Shown: positions 1 to 9,190 of the stretch, one piece after another
How positions within the stretch are numbered: position 1 is the stretch's first letter
Layout of the letters: every line of letters starts with the position of its first letter
Source of the DNA: Chryseobacterium sp. KACC 21268
Lineage (GTDB): Bacteria; Bacteroidota; Bacteroidia; Flavobacteriales; Weeksellaceae
DNA length: 64,000 nucleotides
Assembly: GCA_028736075.1 (NCBI GenBank)
Contig: CP117875.1
Span: 62,001-126,000 of the forward strand
Direction of reading: 5' to 3'
The notes under the pieces: generated by a model
What the model was told of the DNA's origin: nothing
Databases searched by the model: none
The model's input: the letters and a program-made list of their open reading frames with translations, nothing else
Position numbers and translations under genes: made by a program

Positions 1-1025
1 TATACTTTTCTAACATAGTTTTGAATGATCTGGTTAAACTCTTCGCGCTTGTCAATCTCTACATTGATTGGCCAATAAAAAATCTTGTTTCGAAGATAAT
101 CAAAAGTCTTGAGGCGTACATAATCTTTCTCAGTCGTCAGGATTACCTTGTATTCGCCAAGTTTCTTGTACTCAGCCGATATTTTTTTGATGTCATCATC
201 TGTAAAACTGTGATGATCTTTAAACTGCAGATGCTTAACTTTTTTGTTGTATTTAGAAATCTCTTTCAGCAACTGAGAAGGATTTGCAATACCTGTGATT
301 AACAAAACATCATAGTAATCGAGATTTTTCACCGGCATCATGCTATCGATTCCCATAATATTTTCGTCATAGGCAATCGCAGAAAAAAATACTTTTTGAT
401 AATGCTGTGGTCGGATCCTGGAAATGTAATACTGTTTTTTTTCTTCAGTAAGATCATCCGGACATTTGGTAACCATGATAATGTTGGCTCTATTCATCCC
501 GTGGCGGCTTTCTCTCAAATCACCAGCAGGTAGAATGAAATCTTTGAAATAAGGATCATTGTAATCTGTCAACAGGAGATTCATGCCAGGTTTTATCGCA
601 CGGTGCTGATAGCTATCATCCAGAAGCAATACCTCCAGATCCATATCCTCAATAATTTTTTTAGCACCGAAAACACGATCTTCACAAACGCCTATGACGA
701 AGCGATTTCTGAAACGCTCAAACAACTGCATTGGCTCGTCGCCAACGAGCTTGTAATTACTTTCGTAGTTTACAATGCCGTAGCCTTTGGTGATTCTTCC
801 GTAGCCACGAGACAGGACGCCGGTTCTGTAATATTTGGACAGATACTCTGCAAGATACATTACCATAGGCGATTTTCCACTGCCTCCAACCGACAGATTG
901 CCAACACCTATTATGGGTGTTCGGAATTTCGAAGAAGAAAATAATCCCCAATCATACATCCGGTTTCTAATAGAAGTGCCGAGATGATAACCTAGGGAAA
1001 AGGGGTAGAGATACCATCTTTTCAT
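1..1025 (-). CDS. lpxK: Tetraacyldisaccharide 4'-kinase (partial, C-terminus outside window)
   Basis: LpxK phosphorylates the 4' position of the lipid A disaccharide precursor at the inner face of the cytoplasmic membrane, a late step in lipid A synthesis. The frame is open from ATG at 1025 to the window edge (about 341 codons). The N-terminus (MKRWYLYPFSLGYHLG) is followed by the LpxK Walker-A variant VGGSGKSP near residues 46-53, a SRGYGR segment, and a DDSYQHR segment where the family usually has DDGFQHR. A TAnnTTTG box at 1032-1039 lies just ahead of the start, so the leader would be very short. The stop codon is beyond base 1. The family assignment is secure. Confidence 0.93.
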   Translation of the reverse strand, partial: MKRWYLYPFSLGYHLGTSIRNRMYDWGLFSSSKFRTPIIGVGNLSVGGSGKSPMVMYLAEYLSKYYRTGVLSRGYGRITKGYGIVNYESNYKLVGDEPMQLFERFRNRFVIGVCEDRVFGAKKIIEDMDLEVLLLDDSYQHRAIKPGMNLLLTDYNDPYFKDFILPAGDLRESRHGMNRANIIMVTKCPDDLTEEKKQYYISRIRPQHYQKVFFSAIAYDENIMGIDSMMPVKNLDYYDVLLITGIANPSQLLKEISKYNKKVKHLQFKDHHSFTDDDIKKISAEYKKLGEYKVILTTEKDYVRLKTFDYLRNKIFYWPINVEIDKREEFNQIIQNYVRKV

Positions 1026-1031
1026 AGACTG

Positions 1032-1039
1032 CAAAAATA
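1032..1039 (-). promoter_or_regulatory. -7 box (TATTTTTG) of lpxK
   Basis: An exact match to the Bacteroidota -7 consensus TAnnTTTG on the minus strand, ending 7 nt before the lpxK ATG. No clear -33 TTTG was found. The placement implies an almost leaderless mRNA. Confidence 0.5.
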
Positions 1040-1087
1040 GGGATTTCTATGAAATTAAAAGCATAATGAAACAGATAAGAAACGACT

Positions 1088-2824
1088 TTATTTATCAATA
1101 ATCAATTTAAAATTCTGCTTGATGCCAGAATCGGATTTGATATTCATAATGTAATTACCATTCGGAATATTGCCGATGAAAACACTTTGAGTGATAGGAT
1201 TCTGGCTTATAGATCTTACTTTCCTCCCTGCAATTGTGTAAATATCGATATCCAAAAGAGAACTTTCTGCAGTTCCACTCTTGTTAATAAAATAGATGTA
1301 ATTCTTCGCTGGATTTGGATAAAACTGAAATTTGTAGCTTTTCTTATCAATTGTCTCTTCCTCCACAGGTGGCGGTGGCACCACAACATTGAAAGCGAAA
1401 GATCTGTCCAGAAACGCTATTCTTTTGGTCAGCCATTCTCTGATGTAAGAAAACTCTTCGTATTCAGAGGAGATCGTACTTCCTGAATTTGCAATTTGAT
1501 CTCTTTCGTAAGCACCGTTATCTTTTAAATAATTAAAATTATCCATTAGTATCTGCATAATTTTATCTACCGAAATAGTACTCGATCTTAATTCCAGCCA
1601 TCTTCTGTTCAAATCAAAGCGAAAACCGTCTTTTCTTTCATCTTCCCACAGCCTTTGAAATAGTCCATTAGACTTGAAGTCATCCGTAATATCTTCCGGC
1701 ACAGAAATCCAATCCCTTCCTAAAACACTATCCAGATCCCACGGAACCAGAAAGTACTTTTCGTTTTTATCATAGCGGGCCGTGTAGAAATTTTTACCCA
1801 TATTGTCCGTAGCTCTAAGGGTATTGATGAAAATAAAATAGTTAACCAGATTATCACTATCGTATCTTACTTTGTACTCAGATTCAAACAATTCTTTAGA
1901 TGCGAATACTGCAAAGAAATGAAGGTTATAAAAATCGCTCCAGTTTCTCAGATCTTTCGGATAGGTGTACTCATAGCCGCCCCATGTTTTAGAATCATTA
2001 TTATAATCCGAAACACCGATATATTGTGTATTTTCATCGTACGTACTACTTTTGTATAGTTCTCCGCGTACTTCTGTTTCTGTATTTTTTTTGAGCTTCA
2101 GTTGTTTTCTGTCCATTTTCTCGGAAACAGCGTAGAGCCCTTGATAGGAATTATTCACAAAAACCTCCGCATATTTCATACTGATTCCTGCCTTAGCTTT
2201 GGGCTCAAGATTCTGATAATATAATCCGCTCATACGATCCCAAAACTCCCAAGAGGCTACACTGCTGATTTTCAACGGTTCATTGTACATCGCCTGCAAG
2301 TTCCAATCTTTATCCTCTCTCAGTCCTAAGAGTGATAAATCTTGCGTATCATTACCTTTCTCATCTTTCCAAAATTCTATTTCAAAAGATTTTTTAGGAT
2401 AATTCTGAGAAGTATCGCCTCTGTACTCTATGCCTGCATTGGAGTTGGTAATATTCCCCGTAGTTTCTACAAGGCTTACTCTCGACATAACTTTGGGCGC
2501 ATCTACAATTTCCAGATCCGTATCTATAAAAAGCAAAGGCAATTCTGTAAAATAAATTGAATATCTCACATAGCCCTGATCTACGCCTATCGTGTAACGC
2601 AAACCTTTTTTCAGCACTTTTATATTATCTAAAACTTTATAATCCTGACCATCAATCTTGATTATAATTGATTGATTGTCAAATACTAGCTTGTTTAAAT
2701 CTGCATTACAAACAATCAATCTTTTATCCTTATCGATTCTGTAATTTTCTTTCGGGATTTCGATTGTAGAAGCGAATATTTGAGTGCTAAGGAATATTAA
2801 TATCAGAGATAAATATTTGTACAT
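1088..2824 (-). CDS. Secreted CotH kinase-like protein with T9SS C-terminal sorting domain
   Basis: A 578-aa exported protein. The chosen start (MYKYLSLILIFLSTQIFAS) gives a clean Sec signal peptide. An upstream in-frame TTG at 2848 lies inside the putative -7 box at 2846-2853, so it is unlikely to be the start. The middle carries CotH-family motifs: YRGDTSQNYPKKSFEIEF and, later, a VPWDLDSVLGRDW metal-binding-type motif. CotH proteins are atypical kinases of secreted or surface proteins in other bacteria; activity here is inferred. The last ~75 residues (FYPNPAKNYIYF... to KLIIDK) match type A T9SS sorting domains, so the protein is probably displayed on or released from the cell surface. 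No operon partner is apparent. Confidence 0.85.
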   Translation of the reverse strand: MYKYLSLILIFLSTQIFASTIEIPKENYRIDKDKRLIVCNADLNKLVFDNQSIIIKIDGQDYKVLDNIKVLKKGLRYTIGVDQGYVRYSIYFTELPLLFIDTDLEIVDAPKVMSRVSLVETTGNITNSNAGIEYRGDTSQNYPKKSFEIEFWKDEKGNDTQDLSLLGLREDKDWNLQAMYNEPLKISSVASWEFWDRMSGLYYQNLEPKAKAGISMKYAEVFVNNSYQGLYAVSEKMDRKQLKLKKNTETEVRGELYKSSTYDENTQYIGVSDYNNDSKTWGGYEYTYPKDLRNWSDFYNLHFFAVFASKELFESEYKVRYDSDNLVNYFIFINTLRATDNMGKNFYTARYDKNEKYFLVPWDLDSVLGRDWISVPEDITDDFKSNGLFQRLWEDERKDGFRFDLNRRWLELRSSTISVDKIMQILMDNFNYLKDNGAYERDQIANSGSTISSEYEEFSYIREWLTKRIAFLDRSFAFNVVVPPPPVEEETIDKKSYKFQFYPNPAKNYIYFINKSGTAESSLLDIDIYTIAGRKVRSISQNPITQSVFIGNIPNGNYIMNIKSDSGIKQNFKLIIDK

Positions 2825-2845
2825 ATGGTTATATTTTTTCGGACG

Positions 2846-2853
2846 CAAAGATA
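2846..2853 (-). promoter_or_regulatory. -7 box (TATCTTTG) of the CotH-like gene
   Basis: Exact TAnnTTTG match on the minus strand, 21 nt before ATG 2824. It overlaps the alternative upstream TTG start and so argues against that start. Confidence 0.55.
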
Positions 2854-2942
2854 ATGTTTCTGATTTATTACGAATCGTAAAAGCCGATGCTTGTTGGAAA
2901 ACACGACCAAAGTCATTTTAATCCTGCCAATAGTTTTTTAAT

Positions 2943-2950
2943 TATCTTTG
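2943..2950 (+). promoter_or_regulatory. -7 box (TATCTTTG) of yicC-gmk-nadA
   Basis: Exact TAnnTTTG match 20 nt before ATG 2971. An upstream TTTT around 2917-2920 could be a weak -33 element. It probably drives yicC and the closely following gmk and nadA. Confidence 0.55.
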
Positions 2951-2970
2951 CAATCTTATAAATATTGAAT

Positions 2971-3828
2971 ATGATATTATCAATGACAGGTTTTGGGAGA
3001 GCCGAAACTGTTTATGAAGGCACAAAAATAACGGTGGACATCAAATCTTTGAACAGCAAAAACTTTGATCTTAATGTGAAGACACCGCTTAGATATAAAG
3101 AAAAAGAATTCGAAATCCGGAAACTGCTTAATGATAAAATTCTTCGTGGAAAGGTAGATTGCTACATCAATTGCGAGAGTCTGGAAGTCAGTAATGATGT
3201 GAAGATCAATGAAGATATCGTCAAAAATTATATGGATCAGTTAAGAGCTGTTGCATCTGACGCACCAGAATTTGAATATCTGAAAATGGCTGTAAGAATG
3301 CCGGACGTCCTATCAACAAAAAATTCTGAACTTGATGAAAAGGAATGGAAATCACTACTTGCAGTGGTGCAGGATTCGGTGAGTAAGTTCATAGAATTCC
3401 GTCAAACTGAAGGTAATAATCTGGCTGAGGAAATCGAAAAGATCGTTCAGAACATCGAGAATAATCTGAATCAGGTTTCTCAATACGAGGAAGAAAGAAT
3501 CCAACCAATTAAAGACCGCTACCAAAATGCACTCAAGAATTTTGAGAATATCGATGAGACCAGATATTATCAGGAAATGGTTTACTTTGTTGAGAAATTG
3601 GATATTTCAGAAGAGAAAGTGCGTCTTTCACAACACATTAAATATTATCTTGAAGTGATGAGAAACGAGGATTTTAATGGAAAAAAACTAGGTTTCATTG
3701 CTCAGGAAATGGGACGTGAAATCAATACATTGGGATCAAAAGCCAACCATTCCGAGATCCAGAAATTGGTGGTTGAGATGAAGGATGATCTTGAGAAAAT
3801 CAAAGAACAAACGCTAAATGTTCTGTAG
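2971..3828 (+). CDS. yicC: YicC family endoribonuclease
   Basis: A 285-aa protein of the YicC/YloC family; characterised members are endoribonucleases involved in RNA turnover. The N-terminal signature MILSMTGFGRAE is diagnostic, and the C-terminal DUF1732 region has GKKLGFIAQEMGREINTLGSKAN-like sequence ending at about residue 262. ATG at 2971 is preferred over the TTG two codons upstream, since the family begins exactly at MILSMTGFGR. gmk follows after 65 bp in the same orientation, the usual yicC-gmk pairing in many bacteria. The sequence is typical, with nothing truncated. Confidence 0.93.
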   Translation: MILSMTGFGRAETVYEGTKITVDIKSLNSKNFDLNVKTPLRYKEKEFEIRKLLNDKILRGKVDCYINCESLEVSNDVKINEDIVKNYMDQLRAVASDAPEFEYLKMAVRMPDVLSTKNSELDEKEWKSLLAVVQDSVSKFIEFRQTEGNNLAEEIEKIVQNIENNLNQVSQYEEERIQPIKDRYQNALKNFENIDETRYYQEMVYFVEKLDISEEKVRLSQHIKYYLEVMRNEDFNGKKLGFIAQEMGREINTLGSKANHSEIQKLVVEMKDDLEKIKEQTLNVL

Positions 3829-3893
3829 TTTAAGATTCGAAGTTCAGAGTTGGAAAAACATTGAACCTTAAACATTAAACTTAAAACTAAACA

Positions 3894-4460
3894 ATGAAAC
3901 AAAAAGTTATCATATTTTCCGCACCATCCGGAAGTGGGAAAACAACTTTGGTAAAACACGGTTTGTCGGTTGTGCCAGAACTCTGTTTCTCTATTTCCGC
4001 AACTACAAGGCAACCACGAGGCGAAGAAAAACACGCCGAAGATTATTATTTCCTCACGCCGGAAGAGTTCAGATCCAAAATATCGGAAGATGGATTCGTG
4101 GAGTTCGAGGAAGTTTATACGGACAAATACTACGGAACTTTAAAATCCGAAGTCGAAAGAATCTGGAACCAAGGAAAAGTCGTGATTTTTGACGTTGATG
4201 TCAAAGGCGGAATCAAGCTGAAGGAAATCTTTGGAGATAAAGCTTTATCCATTTTCGTAATGCCGCCAAGCATCGCCGAGTTGGAACAAAGATTGATCAA
4301 AAGAAATACCGACTGCGCCGAAACCATCAAAACCAGAGTAGAAAAAGCTGGCGAGGAAATGACCTATCAAAAACACTTCGATAAAATTATTATTAACACA
4401 GATCTTGACACAGCAAAGGCAGAAGTCGAGAAAATAATTAATAACTTTATCAACGAATAA
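3894..4460 (+). CDS. gmk: Guanylate kinase
   Basis: Gmk converts GMP to GDP with ATP in the cytoplasm. The 188-aa length is normal. The P-loop FSAPSGSGKTT sits at residues 8-18, followed by the GMP-binding segment SATTRQPRGEEKHAEDYYF and the EFEEVYTDKYYGT segment that contacts the base. It lies between yicC and nadA, 15 bp before nadA, so co-transcription is likely. Start ATG at 3894 follows an A-rich leader. Confidence 0.96.
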   Translation: MKQKVIIFSAPSGSGKTTLVKHGLSVVPELCFSISATTRQPRGEEKHAEDYYFLTPEEFRSKISEDGFVEFEEVYTDKYYGTLKSEVERIWNQGKVVIFDVDVKGGIKLKEIFGDKALSIFVMPPSIAELEQRLIKRNTDCAETIKTRVEKAGEEMTYQKHFDKIIINTDLDTAKAEVEKIINNFINE

Positions 4461-4475
4461 AATCTGAAACACACA

Positions 4476-5492
4476 ATGGATAATACATTAGACACCGCCA
4501 TAAACAATATGCCCGTCAAAGGTTTTCTGGACCTTAAGGAATTTGCGATCCCAACCGGAGACGATTTGGTACAGGCAATCCTTGACCTTAAAAAAGAAAA
4601 AAATGCCGTGATCCTGGCACATTATTATCAGCCAGGACCCATCCAAGATATTGCTGATTTTCTAGGTGACTCTCTTCAATTGGCGAGACAAGCCAAGGAA
4701 ACCGATGCCGATATGATCGCGTTTTGTGGCGTTCATTTTATGGCAGAAGCTGCGAAGATCCTTAATCCAACCAAAAAAGTCGTTCTTCCAGATACACTCG
4801 CAGGTTGTTCACTGGCAGATGGCTGTTCCGCAGAAGGACTCAATAAAATGCGCGAGCAACACCCCAATGCATTGGTAGCCACGTACATCAACTGCAATGC
4901 AGAAACCAAGGCCGCTTCAGACATCATCGTCACTAGTTCCAACGCAGAACAAATCATCGAGGCTTTGCCAAAAGACCGACCAATCATCTTCGCGCCGGAC
5001 AAAAATTTAGGACGTTACCTAAGCAAAAAAACAGGTCGCGATATGATTCTTTGGGACGGAAGCTGCATCGTGCACGAGGCATTTTCTATGGAGCGCATCG
5101 CACAACAGCTGGCCGAGCATCCGAATGCAAAATTGATCGCTCACCCGGAAAGCGAAACGCCGGTTTTGGAATTGGCACATTTCATCGGCTCCACTTCAGC
5201 GCTTCTGAATTACGTGGAGCAGGACGACTGTCAACAGTTCATCATCGCAACAGAAGAAGGAATTCTTCATGAGATGAGAAAACGTGCGCCACACAAGGAA
5301 CTCATTCCGGCACTTGTTTTCGATGAAAGCTGCAACTGCTCCGAGTGTTTCTATATGAAACGAAATACGCTGGAAAAACTTTATCTCTGTATGAAGTACG
5401 AGCTTCCGGAAATCAAAATGGATGAAGAGATTCGACTCAAAGCTTTGAAACCAATCGAGGCGATGCTGGAACTTTCCAAAAGCATCAAATAA
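4476..5492 (+). CDS. nadA: Quinolinate synthase A
   Basis: NadA condenses iminoaspartate with dihydroxyacetone phosphate to quinolinate in de novo NAD synthesis, using an oxygen-sensitive [4Fe-4S] cluster. The 338-aa protein has the family blocks [39 protein letters not shown] and [14 protein letters not shown]. The cysteines near residues 110-117 and in the C-terminal [11 protein letters not shown] segment are candidates for the three cluster ligands. It starts 15 bp after gmk. nadB and nadC are not in the window. A short hairpin-poor gap with a dispersed repeat follows. Confidence 0.95.
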   Translation: MDNTLDTAINNMPVKGFLDLKEFAIPTGDDLVQAILDLKKEKNAVILAHYYQPGPIQDIADFLGDSLQLARQAKETDADMIAFCGVHFMAEAAKILNPTKKVVLPDTLAGCSLADGCSAEGLNKMREQHPNALVATYINCNAETKAASDIIVTSSNAEQIIEALPKDRPIIFAPDKNLGRYLSKKTGRDMILWDGSCIVHEAFSMERIAQQLAEHPNAKLIAHPESETPVLELAHFIGSTSALLNYVEQDDCQQFIIATEEGILHEMRKRAPHKELIPALVFDESCNCSECFYMKRNTLEKLYLCMKYELPEIKMDEEIRLKALKPIEAMLELSKSIK

Positions 5493-5535
5493 ATCACAAA
5501 CCTTGTCTTAACTGATGAGGTTTTTTTATGTGATA

Positions 5536-5660
5536 ATTTGGGCAATCCCCTCGCCTATTCTTGCCCACCGCTCGGGTCGGGCTATCCGCTGCAATCTTTT
5601 GCCAAAGCCTTTCCAACCCCAAAAAGATTTCCACTACTATCCCTATTGCAGCTGCGCACA
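5536..5660 (+). repeat. Dispersed ~125-bp intergenic repeat, copy 1
   Basis: The segment contains CCCTCGCC, CCACCGCTCGGGTCGGGCT, CGCTGCAATCTTTT and GATTTCCACTACTATCCCT in that order. The same blocks, slightly diverged, occur in reverse orientation at 42650-42795. It fills most of the nadA-folB gap and holds no convincing gene. Confidence 0.75.
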
Positions 5661-5716
5661 AAAGAAACTGTCAACAAAATTCGAAATCTTAGTCAAAGTT
5701 TTTCTATTTTTAAAAC

Positions 5717-6088
5717 ATGAAATCAAAAATCATCCTCGAAGACATCAAAATCTACGCTTACCACGGTGTTTTGCCTGAAGAAGCCATCATCGGAAACCAT
5801 TACGTTGTGAATCTGGAAGTTCATGCAGATCTGGAAGAGGCGTCGCAGTCAGATGATCTTGATGACACCATTAATTATGCTGAGATTAATTCAATCATTC
5901 ATCAGGAAATGGAAATCCGTTCACAGCTTCTGGAACACGTGATTGGAAGAATCATCAATAAAATTGAAAATCAGTTTCCCAAGATCACATTCATCAAAAT
6001 AAAACTGACCAAAACCATCCCGCCAATGCCAGGCGAAATGAAAGGTGTGAGCCTGGAATTTGAGAAAGAAAGTAATTCGCTAAAATAA
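5717..6088 (+). CDS. folB: Dihydroneopterin aldolase
   Basis: FolB cleaves 7,8-dihydroneopterin to 6-hydroxymethyl-dihydropterin and glycolaldehyde in folate synthesis. The 123-aa length is typical and the protein forms oligomeric tunnelling-fold rings. The opening IKIYAYHGVLPEEAIIGNHYVVNLEV matches the FolB N-terminus, the catalytic glutamate is expected in the PEE segment, and LLEHVIGRI is in the place of the conserved EHL/IETLA helix. ATG 5717 is the first codon giving the family N-terminus. An RDD-family gene follows 21 bp later. Confidence 0.92.
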   Translation: MKSKIILEDIKIYAYHGVLPEEAIIGNHYVVNLEVHADLEEASQSDDLDDTINYAEINSIIHQEMEIRSQLLEHVIGRIINKIENQFPKITFIKIKLTKTIPPMPGEMKGVSLEFEKESNSLK

Positions 6089-6109
6089 AAATTATTAAAC
6101 TTAAAAACC

Positions 6110-6619
6110 ATGAAAAACAACTACAGAATCGTTGAACGCTACAAAGCAGAAAAAATCTTAAGATTCGTCAATGCGATCATAGACTCGCTATCAACCTTTG
6201 TTTTGGTTGTCATTGTCTATTTGATTGCTGTCCTTATTTATTCCTTAGTGACCGGAAATGATTTCATTATGGTCACAGATTCCGTTTCGCAAATGAATCC
6301 TTTACTAGACAGGCTGGTCACGAGTGTTCTTTTTGCTTTCTTTATGTTTGTGATTGAATTTGTCACAAAAGGGCGAAGCTTGGGCAAATTGATTACAGGA
6401 ACAATGGTAGTCCACGAAAATGGAGGTCTGCCCACTTCCAATGATTTTCTCAAAAGGAACTTCAGCCGGATTGTTCCCTTTGACGCGCTTTCATTTCTTG
6501 GAAACCGCGGTTGGCACGACAGCTGGAGCTACACAAAGGTTGTTAAAAGAAAAGCATACCTGGAAGCAGTAGAAAGAGAAAGCTCCATAGAAGATATTGG
6601 CCAGATCGCCACCGAGTAA
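6110..6619 (+). CDS. RDD family membrane protein
   Basis: A 169-aa integral membrane protein. Predicted helices lie at about residues 24-46 (IDSLSTFVLVVIVYLIAVLIYSL) and 69-88. The R..DS start of the first helix and the GRSLGKLITGTMVV block are the RDD-family signature, and a further conserved NFSRIVPFDALSF follows. The transport or other function of RDD proteins is mostly unknown. It sits between folB and the SIMPL-domain gene in one short-spaced cluster. Confidence 0.8.
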   Translation: MKNNYRIVERYKAEKILRFVNAIIDSLSTFVLVVIVYLIAVLIYSLVTGNDFIMVTDSVSQMNPLLDRLVTSVLFAFFMFVIEFVTKGRSLGKLITGTMVVHENGGLPTSNDFLKRNFSRIVPFDALSFLGNRGWHDSWSYTKVVKRKAYLEAVERESSIEDIGQIATE

Positions 6620-6670
6620 AATCTTAAGTTGGTATTGCGTTTGCTGCAAACCATTCAAATTCAAAATTTT

Positions 6671-7402
6671 ATGAAAACATATCTTGCGGTTGCAATTGCT
6701 GCGCTCGGTTTCATTATTGCTGCTGCTCTTCTTGGAAGTGCTGTCAAAAACAGGAACAAATCTGAAAACACTGTTTCTGTGACAGGACTTGGATCCAAAA
6801 CCTTCACATCGGACCTCATCGCCTGGTCTGGGAGTTTTTCCAAGAACAGCATAGAACTAAAAACAGCGTACGATGCACTGGCTGTTGACAGAAAAGTCAT
6901 CTACGACTATCTAAAATCGAAAGGTGTGAAGGAAAGTGAGATGGTATTTTCAGCCGTTGATATTCAGAAACAGTTTCGGAATTACACCGATGCCAGCGGG
7001 AATTATCAGCAAGGTGAATTTTCGGGATATAATCTGACTCAAAGTGTCTCTATCAAATCTAAAGAAGTTTCGAAGATCGAAAATATTTCCAGGAACATCA
7101 CAGAGATCATCAACCGCGGGATAGAATTCACGTCTTCTTCCCCTCAATATTTCTACACTAAACTCGCCAACGTGAAGCAGGAAATGATAGCCAACGCTAC
7201 AAAGGATGCCAAAGAACGTGCAGAAAAAATTGCTGAAAACGCGGGAAGCAGTTTGGGAAATCTTAAAAAAGCAACGATGGGCGTGATCCAGATTACAGCA
7301 CCCAACTCCAATGAAGATTACTCTTACGGCGGTACTTACAACACCACTTCTAAAGATAAGGAAGCAAGTATTACCATTAAACTAGAATATGAAGTAGATT
7401 AA
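6671..7402 (+). CDS. SIMPL (DUF541) domain protein
   Basis: A 243-aa predicted periplasmic or membrane-anchored protein. The N-terminal helix MKTYLAVAIAALGFIIAAALLGSAV acts as a signal anchor. The remainder has the SIMPL pattern: ENTVSVTGLGSKTF strand, GVKESEMVFSAVDI, QSVSIKS and a C-terminal SITIKLEYEV strand. The biochemical role of the family is not established. ATG 6671 is chosen because the upstream in-frame TTG would put 14 non-hydrophobic residues before the anchor. A bidirectional terminator follows. Confidence 0.83.
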   Translation: MKTYLAVAIAALGFIIAAALLGSAVKNRNKSENTVSVTGLGSKTFTSDLIAWSGSFSKNSIELKTAYDALAVDRKVIYDYLKSKGVKESEMVFSAVDIQKQFRNYTDASGNYQQGEFSGYNLTQSVSIKSKEVSKIENISRNITEIINRGIEFTSSSPQYFYTKLANVKQEMIANATKDAKERAEKIAENAGSSLGNLKKATMGVIQITAPNSNEDYSYGGTYNTTSKDKEASITIKLEYEVD

Positions 7403-7442
7403 GAGTAGAGATTAGAATTTAGATGTTTGAAACATTAATCAT

Positions 7443-7477
7443 AAAAAAGAGAAACCAGATGGCTTCTCTTTTTTTTA
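7443..7477. terminator. Bidirectional intrinsic terminator (SIMPL gene / mscS)
   Basis: AAGAGAA at 7447-7453 pairs with TTCTCTT at 7464-7470, flanked by A-run and T-run, between two convergent genes. Confidence 0.75.
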
Positions 7478-8332
7478 TTTGTCTGCATCTCCTGAAGATT
7501 GCTGCACTACGCTAATACTTGTAGGCGTTACCAATTCTACCCCTTCTTTCATCAGTCTTTCATTAATCTGCATAATGGCCTCACTTTTTACGTTGGTGAA
7601 ATTACCTCCGATTTCTAACCAAAACTTAATCTGCATCGTAAAGACGCCTTGTTTGACATTCGTGAAAACGACATCTACCGCATCCGTCTTATCGATATGT
7701 TCCAGTGATTTGATTTCATCCAGAATTGCCGATTTAGCTTTTGTGATATCTTCCCCTACCGGAATTTCAAAGTCTAAAATGATTCTTCGCTGTGGTGAAG
7801 CTGTGATATTAAAGAATGGCGAATTGAAAATCACCTGATTGGGAATGTAAACTTTCTTACCATCATCGGTAATCAGTTTGGTTGTCAGCAATCCAATGTC
7901 CTGAACGGTGCCGGAATTACCGCCTATTGTAACGTAATCGCCAATTTTGAATGCTTTGTCCACGCCTACCAACATTCCTGAGAACATACTCGACACCAGA
8001 TCTTTCAGCGCTACCCCAGCGATAACCCCTGCTACCCCTAAACTTCCCAGGAATTTGATAAAGAACCCGCTGAATCCCATTACCTCCAAAGCAATGAAGG
8101 TTCCCATCAAAATAATCAGAAATTTGAAGACTGAGATCAATGTTACGACAGAATCATTCTTTGTTTTTGGGAAAAGCTTGTGGAAGAGCTTTACAGACCA
8201 ACGGCTAAGATAGGTACTGGTCGTAAGGAAGAATAGAAATATTAAGATCCCTACAATTAATCTTGGTGTTAATTCAGCGAATTTGATGTACCATCTTTCC
8301 AGAACGGCGTAAACCGTGTGTAAATATTCCAT
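7475..8332 (-). CDS. Small-conductance mechanosensitive channel (MscS family)
   Basis: A 285-aa MscS-type channel that would release solutes on hypo-osmotic shock. Helices at about residues 22-42 and 66-87 precede the pore helix GFFIKFLGSLGVAGVIAGVALKD (rich in Gly/Ala, as TM3 of MscS), then the beta domain VGDxV-like FKIGDYVTIGGNSGTVQDIGLLTT and the mixed C-terminal domain. Size and layout match minimal three-helix MscS proteins. It is monocistronic and convergent with the SIMPL gene. Confidence 0.92.
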   Translation of the reverse strand: MEYLHTVYAVLERWYIKFAELTPRLIVGILIFLFFLTTSTYLSRWSVKLFHKLFPKTKNDSVVTLISVFKFLIILMGTFIALEVMGFSGFFIKFLGSLGVAGVIAGVALKDLVSSMFSGMLVGVDKAFKIGDYVTIGGNSGTVQDIGLLTTKLITDDGKKVYIPNQVIFNSPFFNITASPQRRIILDFEIPVGEDITKAKSAILDEIKSLEHIDKTDAVDVVFTNVKQGVFTMQIKFWLEIGGNFTNVKSEAIMQINERLMKEGVELVTPTSISVVQQSSGDADK

Positions 8333-8348
8333 AATATGATATTAATAA

Positions 8349-8373
8349 AAAAAACCGACAAAAGCCGGTTTTA
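8349..8373. terminator. Intrinsic terminator after the beta-barrel gene
   Basis: AAAACCG at 8351-8357 pairs with CGGTTTT at 8366-8372, with an A-run on the left that becomes a T-run on the minus strand. Confidence 0.7.
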
Positions 8374-8392
8374 TTGTATGTGTGAACTAAAA

Positions 8393-8983
8393 TTATTTAG
8401 CTTCGTTTGCAATTCTTTTTGCCTGTCCGCTTGGTAAGTAGATACTGAAACCAACGTTGAATGTGATATTGGAATTCAAACCTTCGTTACCGAAACCTGA
8501 CTGACCTACATATTTTACCAAACCTTCTACACCGATGTTTGGCGTAATAAAGTAAGAATACCCAGGACCAACTCCGAAATCCAAACCTGTGGTTGAGTTT
8601 CCGTTTTCTACGGAAGAACCACCAACACCTAGGTTACCTTCGAAGAACCAACGTCCGTGGTTTAGCAAATTATCAACACCAGCTTCTCCCGGTGATACAT
8701 AATAACGGCCTAAAGCCCCTACTCCATAATCGAATCTTGTTGGGGAACCTTTGGTTACTTTGCTAATTCCTAAATTAACATAACCTCCTAATGCTACATT
8801 ATCTTTAATAAAATAAGCTGCTCTTGGCTGTAATGCGATATTATAACCAGCACCTGTATTTAAACCAAAATTACTAGAAAGTAAGCTACTTCCAACCATC
8901 CAGTTTCCTTCCTGTATCTGAGCGTTTGCTGTAGAGAATAAACCTGCTCCTAACACTACTGCTCCTAATAATAATTTTTTCAT
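8393..8983 (-). CDS. Outer membrane beta-barrel protein
   Basis: A 196-aa protein with signal peptide MKKLLLGAVVLGAGLFSTANAQ (cleavage after ANA). The mature part alternates hydrophobic and polar residues in strands rich in Gly and aromatics (VALGGYVNLGIS, FEGNLGVGGSS, LDFGVGPGYSYF, NITFNVGFSIYL), typical of small OmpW/PorT-like eight-stranded barrels. No substrate can be inferred. The gene is monocistronic, with its own terminator. Confidence 0.8.
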   Translation of the reverse strand: MKKLLLGAVVLGAGLFSTANAQIQEGNWMVGSSLLSSNFGLNTGAGYNIALQPRAAYFIKDNVALGGYVNLGISKVTKGSPTRFDYGVGALGRYYVSPGEAGVDNLLNHGRWFFEGNLGVGGSSVENGNSTTGLDFGVGPGYSYFITPNIGVEGLVKYVGQSGFGNEGLNSNITFNVGFSIYLPSGQAKRIANEAK

Positions 8984-9143
8984 ATGTTTAAATTTTTCGT
9001 TAATAATTATCTTTTCTACATTTTACAAAGGTTGTGCCATTTATCAAAAAGACGTTAGAAAATAAGGCCGAGGCGCTTTTTAAGAAAAATTAACGAATAT
9101 CAATTCGCATTAGAAACTGTATTTTTTATTGTATAAAAAAGAA

Positions 9144-9166
9144 AAGCCAACCTTTACGGCTGGCTT
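9144..9166 (-). terminator. Intrinsic terminator of the T9SS cargo gene
   Basis: AAGCCA at 9144-9149 pairs with TGGCTT at 9161-9166. On the minus strand it is followed by a T-rich run. Confidence 0.7.
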
Positions 9167-9190
9167 ATTATTAATCCCTTGGATTATACT

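Noticed and set aside
21-302. Plus-strand 93-codon frame at the left edge
   Set aside because: It is antisense to lpxK, whose minus-strand frame is intact and family-matched.
5515-5778. Plus-strand frames between nadA and folB
   Set aside because: They run over the dispersed repeat, overlap the folB start in another frame and show no family features.
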